Positions 38,444 through 48,000 of a stretch of 64,000 bases of DNA are shown here, piece by piece. Numbering within the stretch: position 1 is the stretch's first letter; every line of letters starts with the position of its first letter. The position numbers and the translations under genes were made by a program. The notes beneath the pieces are model-generated. The model had not been told where the DNA came from. It saw nothing but the letters and a program-made list of their open reading frames with translations, and did not search any database. The DNA is from Candidatus Melainabacteria bacterium (GTDB lineage Bacteria > Cyanobacteriota > Vampirovibrionia > Obscuribacterales > Obscuribacteraceae): contig CP064963.1 in the NCBI GenBank assembly GCA_016699165.1, positions 1,674,001 through 1,738,000 on the forward strand, in the 5' to 3' direction.

Positions 38444-39532
38444 TTAATGACCGTTCTTTTCCTTCAAGTTCGCCATCACTTTTTCAGAAATTTCAGCAAG
38501 CAATTTCGGATTGGCTTCCAAGAAGTTCTTGGAGGCTTCGCGACCTTGACCGATACGCTCATCCATATAGCTGTACCATGCGCCGGAACGCTTGACGAGC
38601 GTCAATTCGGTGGCGACATCTAGGATGCAACCAGTCGAGTTGATACCTTCACCATATATGATGTCGAACTCAGCAATACGAAAAGGTGGAGCAACTTTGT
38701 TTTTAGCCACTTTCACTTTCACTCTGTTGCCGACTTCTTTACCGTCGTGCTTGAGTGTTTCAATTCTTCTGATATCAAGTCTGATTGAAGCGTAGAACTT
38801 GAGGGCGTTGCCACCGGTTGTTGTTTCGGGGTTACCGTACATGACACCGATTTTTTGACGCAACTGGTTGATGAATATAACCGTTGTGCGTGTTTTGGAA
38901 ACGATACCAGTCAATTTACGCAGAGCTTGACTCATCAAACGAGCTTGCAGACCAGGTAGGCTGTCGCCCATCTCGCCTTCAATTTCAGCTTTAGGCACAA
39001 GAGCTGCGACCGAGTCAACAATGACCAGATCAACTGCACCGGAGCGCACTAACTGCTCGGTAATTTCAAGACCTTGCTCGCCTGTATCTGGCTGAGATAT
39101 CAAAAGTTCGTCAACATTGACGCCCAGTTTTCTAGCGTACTCAGGGTCCATTGCGTGTTCGGCATCGACAATCGCTGCAATACCACCCAATTTTTGCACT
39201 TCGGCTGCAATGTGTTGAGCCAGAGTGGTTTTACCAGATGATTCTGGACCATATATTTCGATGATTCTTCCGCGTGGAATACCACCTACCCCAAGTGCCA
39301 CATCAAGCGACAGTGCACCAGTTGGTATCACGTCAACAGTTTGATTCTTGGACTCACCAAGACGCATAATGGAGCCATCGCCATAGGACTTTCTAATTGC
39401 GTCAAGGGCAAGACCCAGAGCTTTGTTACGCTCAGGCGATTGTCCTTTCATGTCGGCATTGTGTTCTTTAGCCATTTCGCTAGCCTTTTCTTCTTTTTTA
39501 GCTGCGGATTTTTCTTTGGTTGCGGTAGCCAT
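38444..39532 (-). CDS. recA: Recombinase RecA
   Basis: 362 residues, starting at the ATG at 39532, which has GAGGAGAGAG directly upstream (the frame opens five codons earlier at a TTG). RecA forms filaments on ssDNA for homologous recombination and the SOS response. The Walker A is GPESSGKTT, with the loop L1/L2 region [27 protein letters not shown] represented by [11 protein letters not shown] and [14 protein letters not shown]. An N-terminal Lys/Ala/Glu-rich extension of about 30 residues precedes the usual [16 protein letters not shown] start. lnt overlaps or abuts its 3' end. A clear promoter lies 190 bp upstream. Confidence 0.98.
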   Translation of the reverse strand: MATATKEKSAAKKEEKASEMAKEHNADMKGQSPERNKALGLALDAIRKSYGDGSIMRLGESKNQTVDVIPTGALSLDVALGVGGIPRGRIIEIYGPESSGKTTLAQHIAAEVQKLGGIAAIVDAEHAMDPEYARKLGVNVDELLISQPDTGEQGLEITEQLVRSGAVDLVIVDSVAALVPKAEIEGEMGDSLPGLQARLMSQALRKLTGIVSKTRTTVIFINQLRQKIGVMYGNPETTTGGNALKFYASIRLDIRRIETLKHDGKEVGNRVKVKVAKNKVAPPFRIAEFDIIYGEGINSTGCILDVATELTLVKRSGAWYSYMDERIGQGREASKNFLEANPKLLAEISEKVMANLKEKNGH

Positions 39533-39722
39533 AATCTCTCTCCTCAATAGTAACCTCAGGCAGTAGTCTCGTGCTCAACACAGACACCCTATCCTTTTTT
39601 TTTAAATGGCCTTTTCGCAGCACCCTTCCGTTTTTCTTGCCGCCCCGACAGCGGTTTGACCGGATATATATCTGATGAATAGCGCATCGGCTCTTAGTTT
39701 TGTTCGTTTTTCAACGACCTTT

Positions 39723-39750
39723 ATTATAGCCGTATTGAAACCAGCTGCAA
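39723..39750 (-). promoter_or_regulatory. recA promoter
   Basis: On the minus strand TTGCAG (39745-39750) is followed by a 16-bp spacer and TATAAT (39723-39728). The match to -35/-10 is good. It predicts a leader of about 185 nt before the recA ATG. No familiar SOS box overlaps it. Confidence 0.6.
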
Positions 39751-39870
39751 ATCAATTTCTTTCAAAAAAAGGATATACGGACACTCACAAATAACTATCT
39801 GAAGGCTGGATCGCCAGAGATTTCGTTATAAAAGAGAGGGCTCGGGTATAAGAATGTTGGTATCTAACAA

Positions 39871-39890
39871 AATTAAGCCAAGGCTTAATT
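39871..39890. promoter_or_regulatory. 20-bp palindrome upstream of a Crp/Fnr gene (putative operator)
   Basis: AATTAAGCC-AA-GGCTTAATT: 9-bp perfect arms with a 2-bp spacer, about 95 bp upstream of the Crp/Fnr start. The size suits a dimeric regulator, so autoregulation is possible, but the half-site does not match the classic TGTGA. Confidence 0.45.
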
Positions 39891-39984
39891 ACTCGGGTTT
39901 CGTTCCCTGCATATATAAAGACGACATCTTCGAGCAATAAGTTCAATTTTCCCTACTGATTTAACGTGGAAAAAGGTGGGACTG

Positions 39985-40677
39985 ATGAAGGCCGCCCAAA
40001 AACTGGTTGCTTTGAAGCAAAGCGAGATTTTCGATTCATTCAACCCGGTTGAACTGGGACGTCTTTTGGGCATTCTGGAAGAACTGGAGTTGCCTAAGCA
40101 TCATTTGCTTTTTAATCCTGGCAGTCCATCGAACTCAATCTTCTTTATAGAGAATGGTCGGGTCCGGGTCACTCGTTTATCCCCAGAGGGCAAGACGGTC
40201 ATTCTGGCGTTGCTTGGTCCTGGTGATCTTATAGGCGAGGCAGCCTGGGAATTAGGTGAACACGACAGCTACGCTGAGACACTCGAAGAGAGTCGCATAT
40301 ATCAAATAGATAAGGAAGTTTTTCGCAATTTTATCCGCGAAAATCCTGAGTTCGGCTTGCGTCTTTTGCAAATAATAGGTGGCAGGCTAAAACAAGCTCA
40401 AGCACGCATTGAAGACCTTGTATTCAGACAAGTCCCCAGTCGAGTTGCCAGATTACTTTTGACCATGGCCGAAAACCACGGCAAAGTTACGCCATCTGGA
40501 ATTAGAGTCGAATTTCCTTTGACTCATCAGGAAATTGCCGACCTTGTCGGTTCGTCTCGCGTCACCGTTACTCAAATCTTAAATAGATTTCGAACCAGTC
40601 GTTGGATTGAAATTGAATCGAAAAAAGTGACTATCCACAATGTTGATGCATTAGAAGAAATGGTTCGACACGCATAA
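39985..40677 (+). CDS. Crp/Fnr-family transcriptional regulator
   Basis: 230 residues from the ATG at 39985 (AAAGGTGGG upstream). A cyclic-nucleotide-binding-like N-terminal domain (LLFNPGSPSNSIFFIENGRV, GEAAWELG) is followed by a dimerisation helix and a winged HTH, LTHQEIADLVGSSRVTVTQIL, whose recognition helix resembles NtcA-type regulators. The effector pocket lacks the clear cAMP signature (RSA motif), so it probably does not bind cAMP. There is no Fe-S Cys cluster. Regulon unknown; a 20-bp palindrome upstream may be its own operator. Confidence 0.88.
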   Translation: MKAAQKLVALKQSEIFDSFNPVELGRLLGILEELELPKHHLLFNPGSPSNSIFFIENGRVRVTRLSPEGKTVILALLGPGDLIGEAAWELGEHDSYAETLEESRIYQIDKEVFRNFIRENPEFGLRLLQIIGGRLKQAQARIEDLVFRQVPSRVARLLLTMAENHGKVTPSGIRVEFPLTHQEIADLVGSSRVTVTQILNRFRTSRWIEIESKKVTIHNVDALEEMVRHA

Positions 40678-41039
40678 GAGTAGAAACTAAAAATCAAAGG
40701 CACCATATTTAGTGACTCTGGAGTTTGAATGAGAAAAGCAATAGTTGGGATGCTTCTATCCAGATGTAGAGAAAACACAGACATTGCGTAAGTCTATTCA
40801 ACGACTTTTGCAAGCTGCACCCAAGAATGAAGGATGAAGCTTGATCGAGTGATAGAGACACTTTCGAGCTTTATTATAGGCAATTAAGATCAAAGAGACA
40901 GAAATAATGTTGGCAACATGGCTATGAAGTGTATACTTTTATCACGGCATTCATATTTCCTTTATATTCCCCGCCAGACTCGCTCAAATGAGCTTGTCCA
41001 GCCATCTATCCTTCGCTTAAGCAAGGGGGTTATTTCGCC
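40678..41039. other. Intergenic region upstream of the thioredoxin-like gene
   Basis: 362 bp without a convincing gene. Its 3' part carries the promoter at 40910-40937. The rest contains no ORF with a plausible start and no recognised RNA. Confidence 0.5.
40910..40937 (+). promoter_or_regulatory. Promoter of the thioredoxin-like gene
   Basis: TTGGCA (40910-40915), 16-bp spacer, TATACT (40932-40937). Good match to -35/-10, with a predicted leader of about 95 nt before the ATG at 41040. Confidence 0.55.
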
Positions 41040-41309
41040 ATGCGTTTAGAACTACTGTATGCACCTGGTTGCTCAACTTACAAACAAGCATTAAATGCGC
41101 TTGAAATTGTGATTGCCGAAGAACGGCTTCCGTTGCCAGTCGAACTGGTCGAAGACAAAGCTGAAAATAAAGATGCTCCTCAGCTTCGTATAGACGGAGA
41201 GATAATTTTGAGCAAGCAAAAGCTATTGCAAAGCGTTGAGATGCTGCGAGATCTCATCAGCGAAAAATGGAGTGAGATGGCTGTTCATCAGCTTGTCAAA
41301 CAAACATAG
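41040..41309 (+). CDS. Thioredoxin-fold small protein with single N-terminal Cys
   Basis: 89 residues. The start LELLYAPGCSTYKQAL resembles the first strand and helix of thioredoxin-like proteins, but the usual CxxC is C-S-T-Y with only the first Cys. A second strand VELVED and a predicted cis-Pro-like APQLRIDGE follow, as in glutaredoxin-like folds. A monothiol role or loss of redox activity are both possible. Function unknown. A hairpin follows 42 bp after the stop. Confidence 0.6.
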   Translation: MRLELLYAPGCSTYKQALNALEIVIAEERLPLPVELVEDKAENKDAPQLRIDGEIILSKQKLLQSVEMLRDLISEKWSEMAVHQLVKQT

Positions 41310-41350
41310 AAAGTTTTCAACCCGCCCTCAATTGACCAATTCATCCCTCG

Positions 41351-41379
41351 AAGGAGCTTGCTTTTAAAGCAAGCTCCTT
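41351..41379 (+). terminator. Hairpin terminator candidate
   Basis: AAGGAGCTTGCTT-TTA-AAGCAAGCTCCTT: a 13-bp perfect stem with a 3-nt loop, followed only by TTTAGG, so the U-run is weak. It lies between the thioredoxin-like and VOC genes. Confidence 0.6.
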
Positions 41380-41428
41380 TAGGTTCAGATATACTTTTGG
41401 CATCGAATTTTCCAGCGAGGGTAAAGAC

Positions 41429-41830
41429 ATGCCTGCAAGCACCGACATCAAATTGCAAACTCTTTCATACGTAATAATTTATGTGCCTGATACCAAAGAA
41501 GCCACCAGTTTTTATACCGAAAAGCTAGGCTTCAAAGTCAAAATGGAAGAACAAGGCTGGGTCGAATTAGAATCTGGTCCTACCACAATCGCCTTGCATG
41601 CGTCCGAAGAAGGCATGAAACAAGCCTGCGAAAAGACTTTGACACCAGTGCTTGTATTTAAAGTCGACAATATCAAAGAAGCCTTCGAAACGCTCCAGAC
41701 TAAAGGCATAAAATTTTCTCAAGAAGCACCTCAAGAAGTATGTGCCACCACTGACCACGTTGGATTCTCTGCTGACTTTACTGACCCCTTTGGAAACAAA
41801 CTTTCAATTTATGGCGAAACTAAAAAATAG
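41429..41830 (+). CDS. VOC-family (glyoxalase/bleomycin-resistance-like) protein
   Basis: 133 residues, a single vicinal-oxygen-chelate domain: YVIIYVPDTKEATSFYTEKLGFKV at the start, then a second beta-alpha-beta unit with VFKVDNIKEAFETL and a final strand DPFGNKLSIYG. His and Glu that would bind metal are partly present (the usual H at the first strand is absent), so catalytic activity is uncertain. Overlaps the next gene by 20 bp. Confidence 0.85.
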   Translation: MPASTDIKLQTLSYVIIYVPDTKEATSFYTEKLGFKVKMEEQGWVELESGPTTIALHASEEGMKQACEKTLTPVLVFKVDNIKEAFETLQTKGIKFSQEAPQEVCATTDHVGFSADFTDPFGNKLSIYGETKK

Positions 41831-43103
41831 TCTTCTTCTAAGCGCGCTTCTAGCACTCAATTTCAATTTCACTTTTACTTTCAATCTACCTGCTTTTGCG
41901 CTGTCAGAAGAAGTTAGTAAATTGCGACTTGAGGGCAAAGAATCTCTACAAACAGGTAAATACACCGAAGCGATTGATTCTTTGAAGAAAGCCTATTTTC
42001 AATCGGGACGCGATGATTTAATTGCAAAAGATCTGGCAGAAGCTTTTTTTGCCCGAGCCAAAACGCACGAGAATAGTCCGGCAGAAATGCTCGATGATAT
42101 TTGCATTGCCACATTTTATGATAACGATTCGCGTCATATCGTTCTTTTAAAAGGCAAAGCAATCTCGCGCTTGTACGGCTCCGACTGGGACAAGCAGTCT
42201 TTGGCAGCTAAAAAAGCGCTGGAAGACAACAAACCCGAAGTCGCCATTGTTCTTGCCACCGAATTGATTTATGCCCAAGGCGCTTCTGAAGCCGATTCTA
42301 AAGATACGCTTCAAGCTGCATTGAAAAAGCTTGAATTAAAAGTGTGGCCCAAAAACTGGGACCGCGAAAAGATAGATTACAGTCACTACATGAACACTGT
42401 TTCTACCTGGTTGCGTGGAGCCTGGGCACCACCTAGCGCTGGCAAAAGCTCGCGAGTAGAAGTTGTCTTCAATATAAAAAGAAACGGCGACATCAAAAAT
42501 CTCAAAGTCAAACAAAGCGCAGAAAATGCCATTACAGACAAAGCAGCGATGGACGCAGTCCGGCTTGCTGAGCCGTTTAGACCATTTGAAAAAGGTTGGC
42601 CTGAAGAAGTTACTATCGAATTTAATTTCGATTACAACCAGCATGCAAATGTTCCAGAAGCAAATAAAGATAAATACGTGAAGAATACGCTTGATGGTAT
42701 CAAAATTCTAGAAGAAGCTAAGCGTGCATCCAAGCGAAAAGACTACGACGAAGCGATTAAAAAATACGAAGAAGCAATTGAAGTAAGTACAACTAAATCG
42801 AAAGCTTTTATGGTTGGTAAGTTAGTTGATTCTCTTATTAATCAGGGCAATAAACTAATGGCTAAAGACGATGGCGATGTGCCATTAGACGATGTTTTGA
42901 AATGCTTTATGCGTGCCTATACTTTTGATTCGGACTACTGGCTCTTGAAAGAAAAGATTGATATTGCGCTGACTAAGAGTGGCAACAGCACGCCACTTGA
43001 TACGATGAAACAGTTCTATTCAAAAATTGCTAATGATCCAGATAAAGCAGACAAGCAAGCTGCAGCTGGTGCAAATCGCTGGATTTCTGAGCACGAAAAA
43101 TAA
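41811..43103 (+). CDS. Secreted TPR protein with TonB-C-like domain
   Basis: 430 residues, starting at the ATG at 41811 in MAKLKNSLLLSALLAL, which gives a signal peptide of about 30 residues ending near NLPAFA; a frame extending 69 bases upstream is overlapped by the VOC gene. Residues 35-150 contain TPR-like units (GKESLQTGKYTEAIDSLKKA). Residues about 205-295 have the TonB-C pattern: VEVVFNIKRNGDIKNLKVKQS, ITDKAAMDAVRLAEPFRPF and VTIEFNFDY. A second TPR region follows, including RKDYDEAIKKYEEAI. Likely an envelope protein. The 20-bp overlap with the VOC gene suggests coupled translation. Confidence 0.78.
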   Translation: MAKLKNSLLLSALLALNFNFTFTFNLPAFALSEEVSKLRLEGKESLQTGKYTEAIDSLKKAYFQSGRDDLIAKDLAEAFFARAKTHENSPAEMLDDICIATFYDNDSRHIVLLKGKAISRLYGSDWDKQSLAAKKALEDNKPEVAIVLATELIYAQGASEADSKDTLQAALKKLELKVWPKNWDREKIDYSHYMNTVSTWLRGAWAPPSAGKSSRVEVVFNIKRNGDIKNLKVKQSAENAITDKAAMDAVRLAEPFRPFEKGWPEEVTIEFNFDYNQHANVPEANKDKYVKNTLDGIKILEEAKRASKRKDYDEAIKKYEEAIEVSTTKSKAFMVGKLVDSLINQGNKLMAKDDGDVPLDDVLKCFMRAYTFDSDYWLLKEKIDIALTKSGNSTPLDTMKQFYSKIANDPDKADKQAAAGANRWISEHEK

Positions 43104-43294
43104 TTTTTCATGGCTTCAGCAGCATTGTTTGCCTCGCCTATAACGCACGAATTTTTACGTTTCGAAACGCTTACTGTATCAGCGTTTACAGAAGGGCACG
43201 TGAGATCTTCTATGCATATTTACTACAAGCAGAAACAAATTGCGCTATAATCTCGAAAACGCAAAGCCTGCCAGCAGGTAGTAAAAACGGCGCA

Positions 43295-43349
43295 TTGCCT
43301 CAAATTAAATCGAACCCTGCATAAACCGTTGCCTCAAATAAAATCGAAC
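43295..43349 (+). repeat. Left end of the insertion sequence: two tandem copies
   Basis: Copies TTGCCTCAAATTAAATCGAAC (43295-43315) and TTGCCTCAAATAAAATCGAAC (43329-43349). They are direct repeats 34 bp apart, likely transposase binding sites. Confidence 0.8.
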
Positions 43350-43374
43350 TCTCGGTTACCGGAGCGAGGGAAAG

Positions 43375-44803
43375 ATGAGGCTACAAATGACAACCAATTC
43401 CCGCAAAGAGCTACTTGATGCTCTGAGAAAACGATACTGCTACGCCAACAAGAAAGAACGTATCGAGATCTTGGAAAACCTGATCCAGACTACGGGTTAC
43501 TCTCGAAAGCACGCGATTACTCTTTTGAATAACAGTCAACAAACATTCGACCCTAAGAAAAAAGGTCGAAAAAACAGGCTTGGGTTGGAGGCACAAGAAG
43601 CACTCATACAGATCTGGCACGTCTCAAATAAACTTTGCGGAAAACGCCTAGCGCCCTTCGTTGAAGAGATGTGTGAAAATCTGGAAATCCATGGATATCT
43701 CAAAATTTCAGCTGCAGCAAAAGCTGAAATACTCTCCGTGAGCGCTGCCACGATAGATCGAACATTGAAGAAAGAGCGCCAACGCTGCCAAAGAAGCGTC
43801 AGTCATACGAAACGCGGACCACTGGTAAAAAACAAAGTGCCCATTCGCACCTTCACTGAGTGGAACGATGTTGCTCCTGGATTCTTCGAAATTGACACTG
43901 TGTCCCATTCAAGCATCGATACTTCCAGGGGGTTTCTTAGCACCCTGAACATGACGGACATTGCGACTTGTTGGGTAATACCAATTGCGCTCCTCGCAGT
44001 GGAGCTTTTGAAGTTCTCGACGCATTAGAACAAGCCAAAGAAATTTGTCCGTTTCCCATTCTGGGTCTAGATTTTGACAACGGCAAAGAGTTTTTAAACG
44101 ATGAAATGATTACTTGGTGTATTAAGGAAAGCATTACCTACACTAGATCTCGAGCATACAAGAAAAACGATCAAGCCTGGATCGAAGAAAAGAACGGCTC
44201 CGTGATCCGCAAGAATGTAGGACGAGGGCGGTTCGAAGGCAAAAAGCATTGCGTCTTCTAAAAGCGCTGTATAAGGCACTTTACCTGTACGTGAATTACT
44301 TTCAGCCGTGTCAAAAGCTTTTGGAAAAGAAACGAAACGGAGCAAAAACCTACAAGATTCATGACAAGGCAAGAACGCCGTATCAGCGTGTTTTAGAAAA
44401 CTCAGCCATTGATAAAGAAGTAAAATCAAAGCTCATACAAATTCGAAACGGGCTCAACATGCTTGCTCTTCATGAGGAAATTCAAAGCAAACGCGAAGAA
44501 CTGGAAAAATTGAAAATACCTGTGCCTAGCCCAGTTACGACAATAATTCAAATGCAACGAAACGCAGTTCAAAAACTCTTGGCTCACGAATCTGCAGAAC
44601 AAAGCAAAATAAAATCGACCATTGAAGAGACCAGAAAATCAATATCCATGCTAGAACTGGGCACTGTTTTTACCTGCAAGGAGATACTCCAAGAGGGGCA
44701 GAGGCGAGAATCATTAGATGTTTTTCTCTGCAGACTTAGAGCTGAAGGCATGATCCAACGTTGCGGATGGGGTAAATATAAAGTAGTTAAGATCGCTATT
44801 TGA
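43375..44803 (+). pseudogene. Transposase (DDE/rve), two frameshifts
   Basis: The first segment (43375-about 44000) has an N-terminal HTH (ERIEILENLIQTTGYSRKHA) and the first DDE Asp in FFEIDTVSHSS. Homology continues in another frame from about 43990 (RSGAFEVLDALEQAK, second Asp in LGLDFDNGKEF, Glu in DQAWIEEKNGS), and after about 44243 in a third frame (MRLLKALYKALYLYVNYFQP ... ). The second break falls in an A-run (GGCAAAAAGC), where one A more would rejoin the frames as EGKKALRLL. Ribosome start: GAGGG four bases upstream of the ATG at 43375. The combined product would be about 475 residues. The intact catalytic triad plus two breaks suggest recent inactivation, or a sequencing error at the homopolymer. 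Confidence 0.82.
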
Positions 44804-44813
44804 ATTTTCGCCG

Positions 44814-44869
44814 GTACGAAAATATATGAGGCAACGGTTTAGTCAAAGTACGATTCCATTTTGAGGCAA
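44814..44869 (-). repeat. Right end of the insertion sequence: two tandem copies
   Basis: Inverted copies of the left-end repeat: 44814-44834 and 44848-44869, 35 bp apart, mirroring the left side. Confidence 0.8.
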
Positions 44870-45045
44870 CACGAACGGGTGGTTTTTCTCACAAACCAAT
44901 TTTAAAACCCAGTCTAGATAAGCTTTTATAGACACAAAAAAAGCGCCTCTTCTAAGCAGCAGAATTCTAATATGTACATTGCATTCCAAAAGTAAGATTT
45001 CGCTCAACGGCTATCTGCACGCTTATTCGAAGCGATGACAACTAA

Positions 45046-48000
45046 CTAGTCCACCATCACTGTTTTACCCAACCGAGCAAAGTAGAGAATTGGAGTTACA
45101 GGCAATCCAATTACATGCGCCAGATCTGATGCGTAAGCCTTGATTTGCTCTTCGTGTTGTTTGCGATGCTTTTCTAAGTCGGCTAAATCAAAACGGTCAG
45201 TTTTAAAATCGACTACGTACCATTTGTTGTCGGCGCCAAGAAAGACACAGTCAGCGCGTTTTGTTAGGACTGTATCAGACTGACTGACCATGTATGGAAA
45301 TTCGGCATAACGCTTTTTGGCATTTTTAAAATGCTCGCACAATTCGCTTTGCAAAAATATTTGGAGCAATTCAGCTGATTCTGTAATTACTCGCTCTCTT
45401 TTCTGGGGATGTATAACCGATGTTCCCAATTGATGGAGAGTGGCTAACTCACTAAATGTAGAATAGACAAAGTCATTTGGATCTTCGGGTAAATGTTCCA
45501 TTAATAAGTGGAAAAAGTCACCAGACGTTGTAGCTTGTGGTCCTTCGTCTTCAATGTGAGGGGTTATGCGAATATCGCCTCTAAAATTGAGCGTAATATC
45601 TTTTAGTGATATCGGAATCTCTTCCATCAAACTCAAGTCACAAATTTGCTTTCTGATTTCTTTCTCTTCTTGTGTCTGTTCATGAGGCTCGACAACTAAT
45701 AAATCTTCGACATTGACGCCAGAAATTTGATAATTGATTTCAGTGTTATTCAAACCGCGCAGAGTTCGAACCTCAGGCACGCTTGTTGCACTGTTTGGCA
45801 CAGCAGTAAAATCGAGTCCTAAGGCTTCTGCCATCCAGACACGAAAAGAAACTTTGGTTGTGTTTGTCTGCTCTAAAAAGATACCAAGATAGTCGCGGGC
45901 TCTGGTCATAGCCACGTACAAGAGACGTCTGCGCTCAGCTGAGTCCATCTCGCCCTCGATAGTTTGGGCATATTTCCACCAGGGACATTTGTCGTCGTCG
46001 TCGCGCACTGTGTTTAGAGCAAAGCCATAGTGCGAGCCAAACAAAAATCGATCTTTGGGTCTGCTTATTTTGTTAGAAAAATTAGGCAGACAGATTGCCG
46101 GAAACTCAAGACCTTTGGATGCGTGAATGGTCATGATTTTGACCGAATCAGTGGTACCAATTGGAGTATCAGATTCGCGCTGCGAAAACTCGCGCATCAA
46201 TGCTAGACGCTCAGCAAATTCAAGACAGGATAATTCTTCTTGATCTTTGGCTAGTGAAACTAGTTTCCACAAGTTGCGCGATTTTTGCAGACCGTTTGCA
46301 TTTTTAGAGCTGGCAAGTAAAACTAAATCATAACCAGTTTGTCTAATTACAGAAGCGAGTAGGTCGCCGACAGGCATGTGACGAGCGTCTTGAATCATCC
46401 GTCTGAGCATTCTAACAGCTCGAGGTAAGCGCTCATATTTATGTCTGTCTTCTGAGTCGCATGCATTCTGCACAGCTTGCCACAATCCGGTTTGACAATT
46501 CGGTTTTTGAGCAATTTCATGAATGATATCGTCTGCTATACCAAACAATGGTGAGCGCAATATTCCTAAAAGAGAATGACTATCTTTTTGATTACCTAAG
46601 AATCGAAGCAAGTTTTCTAAATCAAGAATTTCTTGGCGCTTGAAAAATCCAGTCCCGGCATAGGTACTAAACGGGATGCCATAGCGAGCAAGACCCCATT
46701 CAATGGCAGTAAAATCGCTGTTGCGCGAAAGCAATACAGCAAAGTCGCCATATCGAAGTGTGCGTGTCACTTCGCCTGCGGCATTAAGAAGTGGTGCTTT
46801 GGAATTGACTTTTTCTTGTATCCAACGCGCCACCGCCGCCGCTTCCAAATATTTCTTTTCTGGAAAAGGCGAATTTAAATAGTCGCAATTGGTGTCAACG
46901 ATTACCAGATTTATATTCGATGGCTCTTCCTCCAACGCCTTTTGACGAAATGGATCCAGTGCATCAAAACGAGCTAAATAAGACGCTTTATCATTGTCGC
47001 CTTCACTAACAAGAAGTCGCTCGAATACATAATTGACGAATCCAACCAAGTTAGGATGACTGCGAAAGGACATAGAAAGTCTTGTCAATTCATGCGACTC
47101 TTTATCTGGGTCAGAATAGAAAGATTTCCATTCGTTAAATGTAGATACATCTGAGCCTTGAAACTTATAAATAGATTGTTTCTCGTCACCAATTACAAAC
47201 ATGCGTGTATTGGGACCAGCTAAAAGTCCGACAAACTGAGACTGTATCTTATTTGTGTCTTGAAACTCGTCTACCAAAATAGCGTGAGTTGTATTTGAAA
47301 AATACTCCTTTGCTGGTGAGTTTGCACTCTGAAGCAGACTGAGAGTTTTGCCAATCAAATCATCGTAATCTAGTTTGACCAAGTGTGATTTTTCTTTTTC
47401 GTACAAAAGACGCGCTTGATTATAAAGACTAACAAACCACTCAATAGATTCGAGTCCGGGCATCATTTCTTCTGTGATTTCGCTTGGCAAATCGCCAATG
47501 CGCAATTTGACCAACTCGCGCATAGTGCGCAAACATTCTTTTACTGCCTTGGCGTCGTCTTTGTTGCCACCGATGCGCAAATTCACATCGTCGAATAACT
47601 TGAACAAGCTCCAGATTTCAGCCGACTTTTTGTGGTCGTGATGCAAATCGTCGCTTTGAAGACCTTGATGAATAGCCTCTATAGTTTGAATATAACTTAA
47701 GCGCTGGTCTTCGAGATTTCCACTCACAGTAATTTGACTCATGTCCAAATGTGAGCGAGTCCAGTTTAAATGAGAAACTACTTCGCGCATTATTTGGCAC
47801 TGCATATAATGACGCCAGCTATTTAAATGTTGCAACAAACTAGCGCGATCTTTGTGTTGCATTTTCTCTAAAGCTTGTCTAAATTCAGCTCCAGAAAGCA
47901 TCGCCTTCTGCAAGAGGGTACGCACTTCTTCGAAGTTTAAATCAACAAGTAGTTGAGCTTCAGGCAACTGCTTATCACTTGCCATTTGAAACGATTTATC

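Larger units (their letters stand above)
39533..39984. other. Intergenic region between recA and the Crp/Fnr regulator
   Basis: 452 bp without a protein gene. On the minus strand it carries the recA promoter and a leader of about 185 nt with a run of nine A (39595-39605 area). On the plus side it contains a 20-bp palindrome at 39871-39890 and CTCGGGT repeated at 39841-39847 and 39892-39898. No RNA gene was recognised. Confidence 0.5.
43295..44869 (+). mobile_element. Insertion sequence with doubled terminal repeats (degenerate)
   Basis: The element has the same repeat, TTGCCTCAAAT followed by (A/T)AATCGAAC-like sequence, twice at each end: left copies at 43295-43315 and 43329-43349 (34 bp apart), right copies in inverted orientation at 44814-44834 and 44848-44869 (35 bp apart). 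Inside is one transposase-derived reading frame broken twice. The family is a DDE (rve-type) transposase related to unclassified ISNCY-type elements. Target-site duplications are not obvious. It sits between a TPR/TonB-C gene and addA, not inside a recognised gene. Confidence 0.85.

Noticed and set aside
43140..43190. Small palindromes (CGTTTCGAAACG; AAACGCT/AGCGTTT)
   Set aside because: Short and without clear gene context; they may be only the hairpin terminator of the upstream gene.
44203..44262. Programmed frameshift signal at the A-run in the transposase
   Set aside because: The run is C-AAA-AAG rather than a canonical slippery heptamer, and an upstream break needs a separate event.
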